DNA of 64,000 nucleotides from Candidatus Defluviibacillus avedoerensis (GCA_016703665.1 JADJBS010000009.1:124001-188000); one strand, 5' to 3'. Positions 9,576 through 19,393 are shown, counted from the stretch's first letter. The notes: generated by a model not told the origin, from the sequence alone. Numbers and translations: made by a program.

Positions 9576-10556
9576 ATGAAATCAAATCAACACCGGGCGT
9601 CGCACGAAGCACTTACCCCTGCCATGCGCGGGGTACTGGAGCGCATGGCACGTGCGGGCAACCCACCGCTGCACTCGCTGTCGCCACGTCAAGCCAAAGT
9701 GGCGTATTCGATGGGCGCCGATGTGCTGGAAGTCCCACGTGCAGCCCTGGCCCGAGTGCATGACATGCACATCCCGGCGCTGGACGGTCATTGGATGCCA
9801 GCACGGCTCTATTCGCCACTGGCCTTTGTGCCATCTGCCGCCCCATTGCCCGTGCTGCTTTACTTTCACGGCGGTGGCTTTACCGTAGGCGGGATCGATA
9901 CCCATGACATCCTTTGCCGTGAGTTGAGCCGCTTAAGTGGCGCGGCGGTGGTGTCGCTGGACTACCGGCTGGCACCCAGCCACAAGTTCCCTACAGCGGC
10001 CGAAGACGCCTGGGACGCCCTGGTCTGGTTACGCATACATGGTGAATCGCTGGGGCTGGATACCCGGCGAATCGCCGTAGGCGGTGACAGCGCAGGCGGC
10101 ACGCTGGCAGCGCAGTGTGCTCACCGCGCCCGTGATGTGGGCATGGCCTTAGCCGTGCAGTTGCTGTTTTACCCTGGGGTGGCTGCGCACCAGGACACAC
10201 CATCCCACAGCAAATTTGCCAGTGGCTTTGTGCTGGACGAGCCCGCCATCACCTGGTTCTTCGGCCACTATGTGCGTACCCGGGAGGACCGCAACGACTG
10301 GCGTTTTGCCCCGCTGTTGGCGCCCGATTTTTCAGGCCTGGCCCCCGCCTGGATTGGCTTGGCCGAATGCGATCCACTGGTCGACGAAGGCGTTCTTTAC
10401 GGCGACGCCTTGCGCGCAGCCGGGGTGGCCGTGGACCTGGAGATTTACCGTGGCGTGGTGCATGAATTCATCAAAATGGGCCGTACCATTCCCGAGGCCA
10501 GGCGCGCGCATGCCGACGCCGCCCGGGCACTTAGACAAGCCTTTCACCTCACCTGA
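9576..10556 (+). CDS. Alpha/beta hydrolase, HSL-type esterase
   Basis: About 326 residues from ATG 9576 (MKSNQHRASH). The oxyanion-hole HGGGF, nucleophile elbow GDSAGG, acid ECDPLVDEG and histidine VVHEFIKMG are all present, placing it in the hormone-sensitive-lipase (family IV) esterases that cleave short acyl esters in the cytoplasm. It is divergent from the Fe-ADH and ends 6 bp before the thioesterase-GNAT fusion. An ester-to-alcohol-to-aldehyde chain with the ADH is an inference from position only. Confidence 0.9.
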   Translation: MKSNQHRASHEALTPAMRGVLERMARAGNPPLHSLSPRQAKVAYSMGADVLEVPRAALARVHDMHIPALDGHWMPARLYSPLAFVPSAAPLPVLLYFHGGGFTVGGIDTHDILCRELSRLSGAAVVSLDYRLAPSHKFPTAAEDAWDALVWLRIHGESLGLDTRRIAVGGDSAGGTLAAQCAHRARDVGMALAVQLLFYPGVAAHQDTPSHSKFASGFVLDEPAITWFFGHYVRTREDRNDWRFAPLLAPDFSGLAPAWIGLAECDPLVDEGVLYGDALRAAGVAVDLEIYRGVVHEFIKMGRTIPEARRAHADAARALRQAFHLT

Positions 10557-10562
10557 CCTTGT

Positions 10563-11426
10563 ATGAAACGACAAGACTTTCGACTTTTCAACCGTATGCG
10601 TGTGCGCTGGGCCGAGATTGACGCCCAAAAGATCGTCTTTAACGGTCATTACCTCATGTACCTGGACACCACCATGGGCGAATATTGGCGTGCGCTGGCG
10701 TTCCCGTACATGGACGCGGTGCACACGCTGGAGGGTGACATGTACGTCAAAAAGGCTTCGCTGGAATACCACGCGTCTGCTGTCTGTGACGAACTGATCG
10801 ACGTGGGCATGAAGTGTGCCCGCATAGGCAGCTCGTCCATGCAGTTTGTCGGCGGTATCTTTCGGGGGGATCAGTTGCTGGTGGGGGGCGAGCTGATTTA
10901 CGTGTTTGCTGACCCCGCCACGCAAAAGTCCAAACCCGTGCCCCAAAGGCTGCGCGACATGTTTGAGGCCTTTGAGGCGGGCAAGCCCATGGCTGAGGTC
11001 AAGCGCGGCGGCTGGGCGGACCTGGGCAAGGACGCGGGTGCGGTGCGTGCCAATGTGTTCATCGAAGAGCAGGGCATTCCCAAAGAGATGGAGTGGGACG
11101 AAGCCGACAACACCGCCCTGCACGCGGTCGCGTACAACCGCATGGGAATGGCCGTGGCCACGGGGCGCTTGCTGCAGCACGAACCGGGCATCGGTCGCAT
11201 TGGCCGCATGGCCGTGCTGCGGGTACTGCGCGGGTCCAATCTGGGCAAAGACATCCTGCTGGACCTGATGGCCGCAGCCAAAGCAAGGGGCGACTCGGAG
11301 GTGATGCTGCATGCCCAAACCAGCGCACAGGGCTTTTATGCCCGACTGGGTTTTCAGCCACGCGGCCCTGTTTTTGACGAAGTGGGCATTCCACATCAGG
11401 AAATGTTTGCCAAGTTGAACGGCTGA
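10563..11426 (+). CDS. Fusion: YbgC/FadM-type acyl-CoA thioesterase plus GNAT N-acetyltransferase
   Basis: 287 residues with two domains. Residues 1 to about 135 form a 4-hydroxybenzoyl-CoA-thioesterase-like hotdog (RVRWAEIDAQKIVFNGHY, the Asp-containing active-site block). Residues about 150-287 form a GNAT domain like ElaA (ANVFIEEQGIPKEMEWDE, then the acetyl-CoA loop RGSNLGKDIL). There is no stop or slip between them, and the linker is short. The first half would hydrolyse an acyl-CoA and the second transfer an acyl group; whether they share a substrate is unknown. It overlaps the next gene by 1 bp. Confidence 0.85.
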   Translation: MKRQDFRLFNRMRVRWAEIDAQKIVFNGHYLMYLDTTMGEYWRALAFPYMDAVHTLEGDMYVKKASLEYHASAVCDELIDVGMKCARIGSSSMQFVGGIFRGDQLLVGGELIYVFADPATQKSKPVPQRLRDMFEAFEAGKPMAEVKRGGWADLGKDAGAVRANVFIEEQGIPKEMEWDEADNTALHAVAYNRMGMAVATGRLLQHEPGIGRIGRMAVLRVLRGSNLGKDILLDLMAAAKARGDSEVMLHAQTSAQGFYARLGFQPRGPVFDEVGIPHQEMFAKLNG

Positions 11427-13747
11427 TGAGTAAAAAGAAACGCAAGTCAGCCGCGGCGCCATCGCCCGGCGACGCGCCAGCCCAGGAACAAGGCCTCACC
11501 AGAGTTCACGCACCCAAGGCGGTGGTATCTGTCGTCGCGCCCGGTGCGGCGCTGGCCGCCGAGGCCAAGGCAGGAGATTGGACTGCCACGCTGATGGCGT
11601 TGATGATCTTCCTGGCACCCACGCTCGGTGTGCCCAACGAAGAGATGCTGCAGGACACGCTCAAATCCATCATCGTGTCTGGCATCAGCCTGATCGCGCT
11701 GTTGGTGTTCTGGTGGCGCGAGCGCAAGCGCCAAACCCCTCTGCGCTGGCACGCGTTGATGTGGCTGCCGCTTGGGCTGATGGTGTATGCGCTGGGCAGC
11801 ATGGCGTGGTCGCACGCGTTTTTGGGTGGGGTAGAAGCCATCCGGTGGTTCATCTTCAGTGTGATCGTGTTTCTGGGGCTCAATACCTTCAGCCGGGAGC
11901 GATTTGGCACGCTGGCCTGGGGCATTCACGCAGGTGCCGTGGGTGCTTGCCTGTGGACGGCGTTGCAATTCTGGTTTGACATGCGGTTTTTTCCGCAGGG
12001 GCCCAACCCGGCGTCCACCTTTGTCAACCGCAACTTTGTGGCTGAATTTGTGGTGTGCACCTTGCCGTTTTCGGCTTGGCTCATCATGCGTACACGCGGC
12101 ACTGCAAAGCTTGCCCTGTTGAGCGCGATGACCGCTTTCAACATCGTCGCCATTTTGATGACGGGCACCCGGTCGGCCTTGGTGGCGATGTTGGTGTTGG
12201 GTGGTGTGATCGCGCTGGTGACCCGTTTGTACCGTCACCCACTGGGCCTGGCTCTGTGGAGCAGGGCAGAGAAGCTCACGGTGGCGTCGGTCATGCTGGG
12301 CACAGTGCTGGGCTTAGGTATGGTGCCATCGGGCAACCCAACGCTGGAAAACGAGCTAAAGACCAACGGCCAGCACGTGGTACCGCTTGCCCGAAGCCTG
12401 ATGCGGGTGCAATCCATTGCCGACCTTGAAGAATACAAGGACGGAGCGCGCGCGTTTTCCATCCGCTGGGTGATGTGGTCTGCCACCGGCAGGCTGATAG
12501 CCGCCAACCCTGTCGTGGGCGTGGGCGCGGGTGCTTGGGAGGTGCAGATTCCCAAGTACCAGTCGCAAGGATCACAACTGGAAACGGACTATTACGTCCA
12601 CAACGAGATATTGCAGTTGCTGGCCGAATACGGCCTGGTGGGCTGGCTGTTTTTGCTGAGCCTTTTCAGCTACTTGGCCCATGCCGCCTGGCGAACCTGG
12701 CGTTCGCAAACTGAACTGGAGCTTGCAGAAGCGCCTTACCGCGCTCTGGTACTAGCTAGTTTGCTATCATTTTTAATAGTCAGCAACCTGGGGTTCCCAT
12801 GGCGCATGGCCAGTACGGGTGCCATGTTTGCGCTGTGTCTGGGCTTGCTGGCGGCGTCCGATGCCCGCTTGGGATGCGTCAAACTGGGCGGCGCCTTGGC
12901 AGGCGTTGGCCTGGTCCGCACGCTGGCATGGAAACCAGCCTTCAGCCGCCTGGCCATGGGCATGGCGGCTGGCTGCCTGGTGCTGTGCGTCTACATCAGT
13001 CATCAAGCCATGCAAGCCGAGCGCCATATCGTGCGTGGTGTCAAATTGGCGCTGACGATTGCGCAGTCGAAACAGCCCAACAGCCCGCGTTGGGATGGCA
13101 GCAAGGCAGAAATGCTCCAGAACATGCGCGCTGGCATCACCATCACGCCGCATTACCGCAAACTTACCCCCATGGTGGCCGATGAACTGGCCAAGTGGGG
13201 CGACTGGGCCAACGCGGTCTGGATTTGGGAGTCTGTCGCCCGTTCACGCCCCTATGTGGTGGCCATCATGACCAACATCGCTCGCGGCTACGCCACGCTA
13301 GGCAATGTGGACAAGGCCGACGAATACCTTAAGCGTTGCGAAGTGCTGCAACCGAACGCGCCGTCGGTGCGCAGTCTGCAGGTCATCATTTTTGGCAGGC
13401 GAGGCCAGCAGGCTGAGGCCCTGGCATTGACCCAAAAGAGTTTGGCCGAAGGCATAGTGGACTATGACCTGAGCAACGCTGCCTATATCCTGGGTCGCTC
13501 CCATGGCGACTGGGGCCTGGCCCTGCACGGTCTGCAGTTGCGCACCGAGAGATGGCCGGCAACGGCGGTGGACGGCTGGCTGAAAGCGGGTGATATCTAC
13601 AGCGACCCAAAGAACCCAAAGTTTGACAAAGTGCTGGCCCAGGACGCCTACCGGCAAGCCTACGTCAGGGCGATGCCGTCAGACAAAGCCGCCGTGCTGG
13701 CGGAGATTCCGACAACGTACCGAGGTGGCATTAACATCACGCACTGA
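11426..13747 (+). CDS. O-antigen ligase-like (Wzy/PglL family) membrane protein with C-terminal TPR region
   Basis: 773 residues. A basic N-terminus is followed by about 11 membrane segments, with the family's large loop at about 330-400 (RWVMWSATGRLIAANPVVGVGAGAW and the YYVHNE histidine motif) typical of Wzy_C ligases and polymerases. From about residue 580 a soluble tail carries TPR-like helices (YATLGNVDKADEYLKRCEVLQPN). The family transfers undecaprenyl-linked glycans to lipid A or to pilin and other proteins. No glycan operon is adjacent, so the acceptor is unknown; PglL-type protein O-glycosylation is one option. A dispersed repeat lies in frame at about 12757. Confidence 0.83.
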   Translation: MSKKKRKSAAAPSPGDAPAQEQGLTRVHAPKAVVSVVAPGAALAAEAKAGDWTATLMALMIFLAPTLGVPNEEMLQDTLKSIIVSGISLIALLVFWWRERKRQTPLRWHALMWLPLGLMVYALGSMAWSHAFLGGVEAIRWFIFSVIVFLGLNTFSRERFGTLAWGIHAGAVGACLWTALQFWFDMRFFPQGPNPASTFVNRNFVAEFVVCTLPFSAWLIMRTRGTAKLALLSAMTAFNIVAILMTGTRSALVAMLVLGGVIALVTRLYRHPLGLALWSRAEKLTVASVMLGTVLGLGMVPSGNPTLENELKTNGQHVVPLARSLMRVQSIADLEEYKDGARAFSIRWVMWSATGRLIAANPVVGVGAGAWEVQIPKYQSQGSQLETDYYVHNEILQLLAEYGLVGWLFLLSLFSYLAHAAWRTWRSQTELELAEAPYRALVLASLLSFLIVSNLGFPWRMASTGAMFALCLGLLAASDARLGCVKLGGALAGVGLVRTLAWKPAFSRLAMGMAAGCLVLCVYISHQAMQAERHIVRGVKLALTIAQSKQPNSPRWDGSKAEMLQNMRAGITITPHYRKLTPMVADELAKWGDWANAVWIWESVARSRPYVVAIMTNIARGYATLGNVDKADEYLKRCEVLQPNAPSVRSLQVIIFGRRGQQAEALALTQKSLAEGIVDYDLSNAAYILGRSHGDWGLALHGLQLRTERWPATAVDGWLKAGDIYSDPKNPKFDKVLAQDAYRQAYVRAMPSDKAAVLAEIPTTYRGGINITH
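12757..12786. repeat. Dispersed AT-rich repeat, copy in the ligase gene
   Basis: TTTGCTATCATTTTTAATAG, flanked by CTAGCTAG, sits in frame in the O-antigen-ligase-like gene and codes for LLSFLIV within a membrane segment. It aligns with the copies at 8.82, 36.35, 44.16 and 51.2 kb. Confidence 0.6.
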
Positions 13748-13833
13748 TTGACCTTGGTGTCCGCCGCTCGCAGCACCTGGCACCGGGAATCCCCAGTCGG
13801 CAACCGGAAATTGTCCGTGCTCGTGTACCAAGC

Positions 13834-14756
13834 CTATGCGGCGCGCACCCGCATCAGCGTTGATTTACCCAAACAACTCTCCACCAGATCCACCACCAAT
13901 TCGGCTGTGCGGTTGCGCACGTCCAGCGCGGGGTTCAGTTCCATGATGTCCATGGAGGCCAGTTGGCCTGTGTCGGCAATCATTTCCATGCAAAGTTGAG
14001 CCTCTCTGTAGGTCGGTCCCCCGCGAACGGCGGTGCCCACGCCGGGGGCGATGTCGGGGTCCAGAAAGTCCACGTCAAAGCTGACGTGCAGGTGGGTGTT
14101 GGCATCCACGTCTTTCAGTGCCTGCTGCATGACGGCGCGCATGCCCAACTCATCAATGCTGCGCATGTCAAACACGTCCAGGCCTTGGGCATGGACGAAT
14201 CTTTTTCGGCGGCGTCAACGCTGCGGATGCCAATTTGCACGATGTCAGCCGGTTGGATGGCGGGCTTGGTCGTGCCCAAGGCCAGAAGCTCATCTGCGCC
14301 AAAGCCAAACAGGGTGGACACAGGCATGCCGTGGATATTGCCCGTAGGGGTGATGGTGCTGGTGTTGAAGTCGGCATGCGCATCCAGCCACAGCACACGC
14401 AGCCTTTTGCCCGACGCGTGGCAATGCTCAGCCACGGCCATGATGCTGCCAATGGCCAGGCAGTGGTCGCCGCCCAGCAGCAGAGGCATCTGGCCGACGG
14501 TCAGGCTCGAGGACACGGCATCTCGCACGGCACGGTTCCAGCTGACCACTTCGCCGAGGTGGCGATAACCGTTGACTGGCGGCAACCAGGGGTTGGTCGG
14601 GCCATGCAGATCGCCGATGTCAGTCACCGTGTAGCCGAGTGCAGATATGGCGTTGCCGAGCGATGCCACACGCAAAGCCGCGGGGCCCATGCTGGCGCCA
14701 CGAACACTGGCCCCAACGTCAGTTGGCGCGCCGATCAGTCGGATACTGTCCAGCAT
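13834..14756 (-). pseudogene. rocF: Arginase, frameshifted
   Basis: The arginase family signatures are complete but split over two frames: GGDHCLAIGSI and WLDAHADFNT in the first part, SFDVDFLDPDIAPGVGT in the second, covering the binuclear Mn ligands. Arginase hydrolyses arginine to ornithine and urea. The break is at about 14198, where one A (T on the coding strand) appears lost; restoring it gives a continuous EKDFVHAQGLDVFDMR. The joined length of about 307 is normal. The start TGATG shares a base with the stop of ygfZ, so it is translationally coupled. A single-base slip in an otherwise intact gene suggests sequencing error or very recent loss. Confidence 0.85.
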
Positions 14757-15683
14757 CAGATATCTTCAAGCAAGGGGTAGGGCAGCACTTGCACCTCAAG
14801 CGCAGGGCCGTTGGCAGACCCGGCATGCAACGTGGTGTCTGCACTGCGGGTCTGCATCGACACGATGGCATCCCAGCCGCCAGCGGGGTGAGGGGGCGGC
14901 CAGCGCCACGGTGCCGGTGGCTTGCTCTGCGTCAGCGCTTGAGAAAACGTCCTGCCCAGCATGCATGGCCTGCGCCCCATGCACGATGTACGCCCGGCGC
15001 TTGAGCGTGCCGCGAAACTGGCTGCGTGCCACCACCTCCTGGCCCGGGTAACAGCCTTTCTTGAAACTAACACCGCCCACCGATTCGTAATTGAGCATTT
15101 GGGGCACAAAGGCTTCAAAAATCGGCGTGCTGATGGGAGCGACGCCGCTGCGAACCTCGGTCCACAGCCATTGATCGATGCTGAGTTCTTTACCCAAACC
15201 AGTGGGTAGTACGGCGTCGGCTGGGGAGATAAGTATCAGCCGAGATTGTTCATTGGCAGGGGGCAAACCGATAGCAGTTATCCCATCAAAAACCGCTTTA
15301 TGGCATATGGGTATTTCTTCATTAGCTATTGATTTTGATGCGTCCCCGATGACACCCGTCAAATTAAACTGGGCGGTGGCGTCGCTCAGTTTCACCTTGG
15401 CCCGCAGTACAAACATGGAAAGGCGCTTGAGCGTGGCCGCCAATATGTCCCGGTTGCAGATCAACAGCACGGTGTTCGCGTCCGGCTTGAATACGAGGAA
15501 ACTCGCCTGCATGCGACCCTTTGCATTGCAAAAGGCGGCCAGACGGGCTTCATCTGGCTTGATGAGCAACAGATCTTGCGTCAACTGGTTATGCAGGAAC
15601 TTGGCGGCTTCTTCGCCTGCGGCTAGAATCACACCCAGGTGTGACAGCTTGGCGAATCCATGGAGGTGGGGGTTCTGACTCAT
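14756..15683 (-). pseudogene. ygfZ: YgfZ/GcvT-family folate-binding protein (Fe-S cluster repair), frameshifted near 3' end
   Basis: The YgfZ/CAF17 signature K-G-C-Y-x-G-Q-E (KKGCYPGQEVVAR) is present. The family binds tetrahydrofolate and supports Fe-S enzymes such as MiaB. The start chosen is ATG 15683 (MSQNPHLHG). Near 14885-14888 a run of four G (C on the coding strand) has one base too many; removing it joins the body to the conserved C-terminus AGGWDAIVSMQ...LLEDI. It is divergent from mltG with 23 bp between starts. Residues around SIANEEIPICHKAVFDGITAI are atypical and overlap repeat-like DNA. Confidence 0.82.
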
Positions 15684-15706
15684 GCTGTGGATTATCATCC
15701 CGGCAC

Positions 15707-16711
15707 ATGTTTTTACGCCGAGTTGTTCTTGCCTTTGTCCTGATGCTGGCACTGCTGGCAGGTGCCGCTGCCTGGTGGGTTCAGCAGCCCTTGAGCCTGC
15801 GCGCTGCGGTGCTGGATTTATCGATTGAGATGGGCACCAGCCCACGCGCAATTGCTCAAGCCATTGCAGATGCTGGCGTGGATGTCAACCCGGACCTGAT
15901 GTATGCCTGGTTCCGGGTGTCGGGCGACGCCCGAAAGATCAAAGCCGGCAGTTACGAGATCAAAGCGGGGGACACGCCGCAGAGCATTTTGTCGCGGCTG
16001 ACCCGAGGGGATGAAGCCTTGCGCGCCTTTGTGCTGGTGGAGGGCTGGAATTTTCGCCAAGTCAGACAGGCCCTGAGCCAGGCGGAATTGCTTAAACCCG
16101 AAAGTCAGTCCCTGAGCGACGACGCGCTGATGGAGAAGCTGGGCCGCCCAGGGCTTGCCGCGGAAGGACGTTTCTTCCCTGACACCTATGCCTATGCCAA
16201 AGGCAGCAGTGACCTGGCTTTGCTTGCACGTGCTGCCAAGGCCATGGACAGCAAGCTCGATGCTGCCTGGGCACAGCGCGCACCGGGCATCGCATTGCAA
16301 ACAGCCGAACAGGCGCTGATCCTGGCCAGCATCATTGAAAAGGAAACGGGCCGCCCTTCGGACAGACCCATGATTGGCAGCGTGTTTCATAACCGATTGC
16401 GCCTGGGCATGCTGCTGCAAACCGACCCTACGGTCATCTACGGCATGGGGACCCATTACACGGGCAGGCTGCGCAAAGTGGATTTGCAAACGGATACCCC
16501 CTGGAACACCTATACCCGTGCTGGCCTGCCGCCCACGCCGATTGCCATGCCCGGCAAAGCCGCCTTGCTCGCTGCGGTCCAGCCTGCGACCAGCAGGGCG
16601 ACCTATTTTGTGTCGCGCGGCGATGGCAGCAGCGAGTTCAGTGACAACTTAGAGGCGCACAATCGGGCGGTTAACAAATACATCCGTTCGCGGCCAGCCG
16701 GTTCACCATGA
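15707..16711 (+). CDS. mltG: Endolytic transglycosylase MltG
   Basis: About 334 residues from ATG 15707. One N-terminal membrane segment (FLRRVVLAFVLMLALLAGAA) is followed by the periplasmic YceG domain with the catalytic Glu in ASIIEKETGRPSDR and the HNRLRLGM, LQTDPTVIYG blocks. MltG cuts nascent peptidoglycan strands and sets glycan length at the inner membrane. Its stop overlaps the tmk start by 4 bp; the yceG-tmk-holB order is conserved in many proteobacteria. Confidence 0.95.
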   Translation: MFLRRVVLAFVLMLALLAGAAAWWVQQPLSLRAAVLDLSIEMGTSPRAIAQAIADAGVDVNPDLMYAWFRVSGDARKIKAGSYEIKAGDTPQSILSRLTRGDEALRAFVLVEGWNFRQVRQALSQAELLKPESQSLSDDALMEKLGRPGLAAEGRFFPDTYAYAKGSSDLALLARAAKAMDSKLDAAWAQRAPGIALQTAEQALILASIIEKETGRPSDRPMIGSVFHNRLRLGMLLQTDPTVIYGMGTHYTGRLRKVDLQTDTPWNTYTRAGLPPTPIAMPGKAALLAAVQPATSRATYFVSRGDGSSEFSDNLEAHNRAVNKYIRSRPAGSP

Positions 16712-17373
16712 GCATTCCAGGTCTATTCATCAGTTTTGAAGGCATCGACGGCGCGGGCAAGTCCAGCCATATCGATGGCTTGGCCAAAGCATTTACGGAT
16801 CAGGGCAGGGCGGTGACCCTGACCCGCGAACCCGGCGGCACGCCCCTGGCTGAAAAGCTGCGAGCCATGGTGCTGAATGACCCGATGGACCCGCTGACTG
16901 AGGCGCTGCTGATCTTCGCCGCGCGTCGCGACCATGTGCTCAACGTGATTGAACCTGCCCTGGCCAGGGGGGATGTGGTGCTGTGTGACCGGTTTACCGA
17001 TGCCAGCTTCGCCTACCAGGGCGCCGGGCGGGACTTTGATCTGGATGTGCTCTTAAAACTGGAGCAATGGGTTCAATCAGTGCCTGCCGAATCGACCGGA
17101 AAACTGCGTCAACCTAACCTCACGATCTGGTTTGACCTGAACCCAGCCATCGCAGCCGAGCGCTTGGCTGGCGCCCGTGTGCCGGATAAGTTTGAATCTC
17201 AACCCCAGGCTTTTTTTGAAAAAGTGGCCAGCGGCTACGCCCAGCGCGCAGCCCAGGCACCTGAACGCTTTGCCCGCATTGATGCAGCGCAGGAACGGCA
17301 CAAAGTCTGGCAGCAAATCACTGCCGTGATGGTGCGAAGGGGTTGGTTGTCGATCATGGTGGCCTCCCGATGA
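16708..17373 (+). CDS. tmk: Thymidylate kinase
   Basis: 221 residues with P-loop GIDGAGKSS at residues 9-17, the DRFTDASFAYQGAGR block containing the DR(Y/H/F) motif and the nucleoside-binding region, and TREPGGTPLAEKLR. It phosphorylates dTMP to dTDP in DNA precursor synthesis. Length is normal. The start overlaps mltG by 4 bp and the stop overlaps the holB start (ATGA). Confidence 0.96.
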   Translation: MSIPGLFISFEGIDGAGKSSHIDGLAKAFTDQGRAVTLTREPGGTPLAEKLRAMVLNDPMDPLTEALLIFAARRDHVLNVIEPALARGDVVLCDRFTDASFAYQGAGRDFDLDVLLKLEQWVQSVPAESTGKLRQPNLTIWFDLNPAIAAERLAGARVPDKFESQPQAFFEKVASGYAQRAAQAPERFARIDAAQERHKVWQQITAVMVRRGWLSIMVASR

Positions 17374-18431
17374 ACAGGCCGGCGGCTGGCGATACTGGGA
17401 CACCGATTGCGCCATGGCTGGTGGCGCAATCGGCCGAGTTACGCCGCCAACGTGGGCATGCCTGGCTACTGCATGGGCCGTCTGGGTTGGGGCAATATGA
17501 ACTTGCCATGAGCCTGGCGCGATCCTGGCTATGCGACAAGCCTGGCGAGCAAGGCGCATGCGGCCAATGTGGCAGTTGCCATGCGATTGAGGTTCGCACC
17601 CATGCCGACCTGTGTGTGCTGATGCCTGAGACCTTGCAGATTGAGCTGGGTTGGCCGTTGCATGAGACTGCCCAAAAAGAGATTGACGACAAGAAACGCA
17701 AGGCGTCCAAGGAGATCAGGGTAGACGCGATGCGTGCTGCCGTGGAATTTTCACAGCGTACCAGTGCCCGTGGCAAGGGCAAGGCTGTGCTGGTATACCC
17801 AGCTGAGCGCATGAATGCCATCACGGCCAATGCTTTGCTCAAAACACTGGAAGAACCACCCGGTGACGTGCGCTTTGTCCTGGCTTGTGAGGCCGTACAC
17901 CAGTTGCTTCCCACGATCCGTAGCCGATGCCTGGGCCATGCCATGACTTGGCCGCAGACTGACGCGGCCATGGCGTGGCTGAATGCCTGTGGCGTCGATG
18001 CAGGCGATGCCTCAGTCTGGCTGCGTGCGAGTGGAGGGCGGCCTGACGATGCATTGGCACTGGCACAAAGCGGTGCGGCCGCCAAGCTGTGGAGCGAGTT
18101 ACCGCGTATGTTGGCCAAAGGTGACAGCAAAGGCTTGTCTGATTTGCCCATGCCTCAAGTGGTGGGCATTTTGCAAAAGCTTTGCCACGACCTCATGGCC
18201 GTGCAGGGCGGTGCAGATCCCCGGTTTTTTGAGGCAAAGGATTTGCCTGACTCGCCAGCCATTGGTGTGTTGAGTGAATGGTCTGTGGCGCTTGCACGCA
18301 CGGCCCGAACGGCCGAACATCCCTTCAATGCCGGGTTGATGCTTGAATCTTTGGTAAGCCAGGCCGGCACCGCCTTGAAAAATTCACCTAAAGCACAGGC
18401 AAAATCCAGGCTTGCCACCGCAGCCATTTAA
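17370..18431 (+). CDS. holB: DNA polymerase III subunit delta'
   Basis: About 353 residues from ATG 17370, which overlaps the tmk stop. It has the degenerate AAA+ P-loop region HGPSGLGQYELA, the zinc-type cysteine cluster CDKPGEQGACGQCGSCH, and sensor region LLKTLEEPPGDVRFVL with SRC at TIRSRCL. Delta' is a rigid part of the clamp loader that places the beta clamp on DNA. The P-loop Lys is replaced by Gln, as expected for non-ATP-binding delta'. Confidence 0.94.
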   Translation: MNRPAAGDTGTPIAPWLVAQSAELRRQRGHAWLLHGPSGLGQYELAMSLARSWLCDKPGEQGACGQCGSCHAIEVRTHADLCVLMPETLQIELGWPLHETAQKEIDDKKRKASKEIRVDAMRAAVEFSQRTSARGKGKAVLVYPAERMNAITANALLKTLEEPPGDVRFVLACEAVHQLLPTIRSRCLGHAMTWPQTDAAMAWLNACGVDAGDASVWLRASGGRPDDALALAQSGAAAKLWSELPRMLAKGDSKGLSDLPMPQVVGILQKLCHDLMAVQGGADPRFFEAKDLPDSPAIGVLSEWSVALARTARTAEHPFNAGLMLESLVSQAGTALKNSPKAQAKSRLATAAI

Positions 18432-18441
18432 AGGATCCCTC

Positions 18442-18819
18442 ATGGCCGAGCCCGTCCCCGCCAAATTGGCCCCTTCGTCACCACGGCCCAGCGTCATTCA
18501 GCTGGCCATCAAAGAAAAAGCTGCCCTGTATGCGGCCTACATCCCACTGTTTTCCGAAGGTGGCGTTTTCATTCCCACCAACAAGGAATACAGAATTGGG
18601 GATGACATTTACATGCTGCTGTCGCTGCCCAACGAGCCACAGCGCTATCCAGTGGCCGGCAAGGTAGCCTGGATCACGCCCGCCAAGGCGGCCAACAACC
18701 GCACCCAAGGCGTGGGCGTGCAGTTTCCGTCGGACGACAAATCGCGCCAGCTGAAGCTGCGCATTGAAGAAATACTGGGCGCCCATCTCGCGTCCGAGCG
18801 CCCCACGCAAACCATATGA
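18442..18819 (+). CDS. pilZ: PilZ domain protein, type IV pilus assembly PilZ
   Basis: 125 residues from ATG 18442 with AAGGATCC upstream. It has a short PilZ fold (SVIQLAIKEKAALYAAYIPLFSEGGVFIPT ... GVGVQFP), without the N-terminal RxxxR motif needed for c-di-GMP binding, as in the canonical PilZ of type IV pilus systems. Canonical pilZ commonly lies next to holB and tmk, which matches this locus. It probably acts with PilB/FimX-type partners in pilus extension. Confidence 0.9.
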   Translation: MAEPVPAKLAPSSPRPSVIQLAIKEKAALYAAYIPLFSEGGVFIPTNKEYRIGDDIYMLLSLPNEPQRYPVAGKVAWITPAKAANNRTQGVGVQFPSDDKSRQLKLRIEEILGAHLASERPTQTI

Positions 18820-18839
18820 GACCATTTGATTTGGGTTGA

Positions 18840-19393
18840 ATGTTTACCGATTCGCACTGTCACCTCACCTTTCCTGATCTGGCCAGCCAGATTCCCTCCA
18901 TTCAGCAGGCCATGGCCGAAGCCCAGGTGCATCAGGCCCTGTGCATCTGCACCACCATCGAAGAGTTTGATGCAGTCCATGCACTCGCACTGAACCACAC
19001 CAATCTGTTTGCAACCGTTGGCGTTCACCCCGACAACGAAGACGTTCACGAACCCAGCGCGGACGATTTGCGTCAACGCGCCATGCGGCCCAAGGTAGTG
19101 GGTATAGGGGAAACAGGGCTCGACTATTACCGATTGAATCGGGTATCTTGACTTTCAAAAATGCTGAAGACATTCGGGAGGTGGCACGCTTTGTTCCACT
19201 GGACCGCATGCTGATTGAAACTGACAGCCCCTATCTTTCGCCCATGCCGTATCGCGGTAAAACCAACAGCCCGGCCTATGTTCCCTGGGTGGCCAAGCGA
19301 ATCGCGGAGATTCGGGGCATGACGGTTGAAGACATCGGCGCTTTGACCACGCAAAATTTTGAATCACTGTTCTCCAAGGTATTGGCATCATGA
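18840..19393 (+). pseudogene. tatD: TatD-family hydrolase with internal deletion
   Basis: The first 99 residues (FTDSHCHLTFPD, then GVHPDNEDVHE and GIGETGLDYYRLN) and the last 80 (LTFKNAEDIREVARFVPLDRMLIETDSPYL) are clearly TatD, a metal-dependent DNase/deacylase TIM barrel. They are joined out of frame at about 19138. Compared with the usual length of about 260 residues, roughly 80-95 residues are missing, including the middle metal-ligand histidines and the HCF block. This cannot be repaired by a one-base change, so either the gene is truly broken or a segment was lost in assembly. It overlaps the ankyrin gene by 4 bp. Confidence 0.85.
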
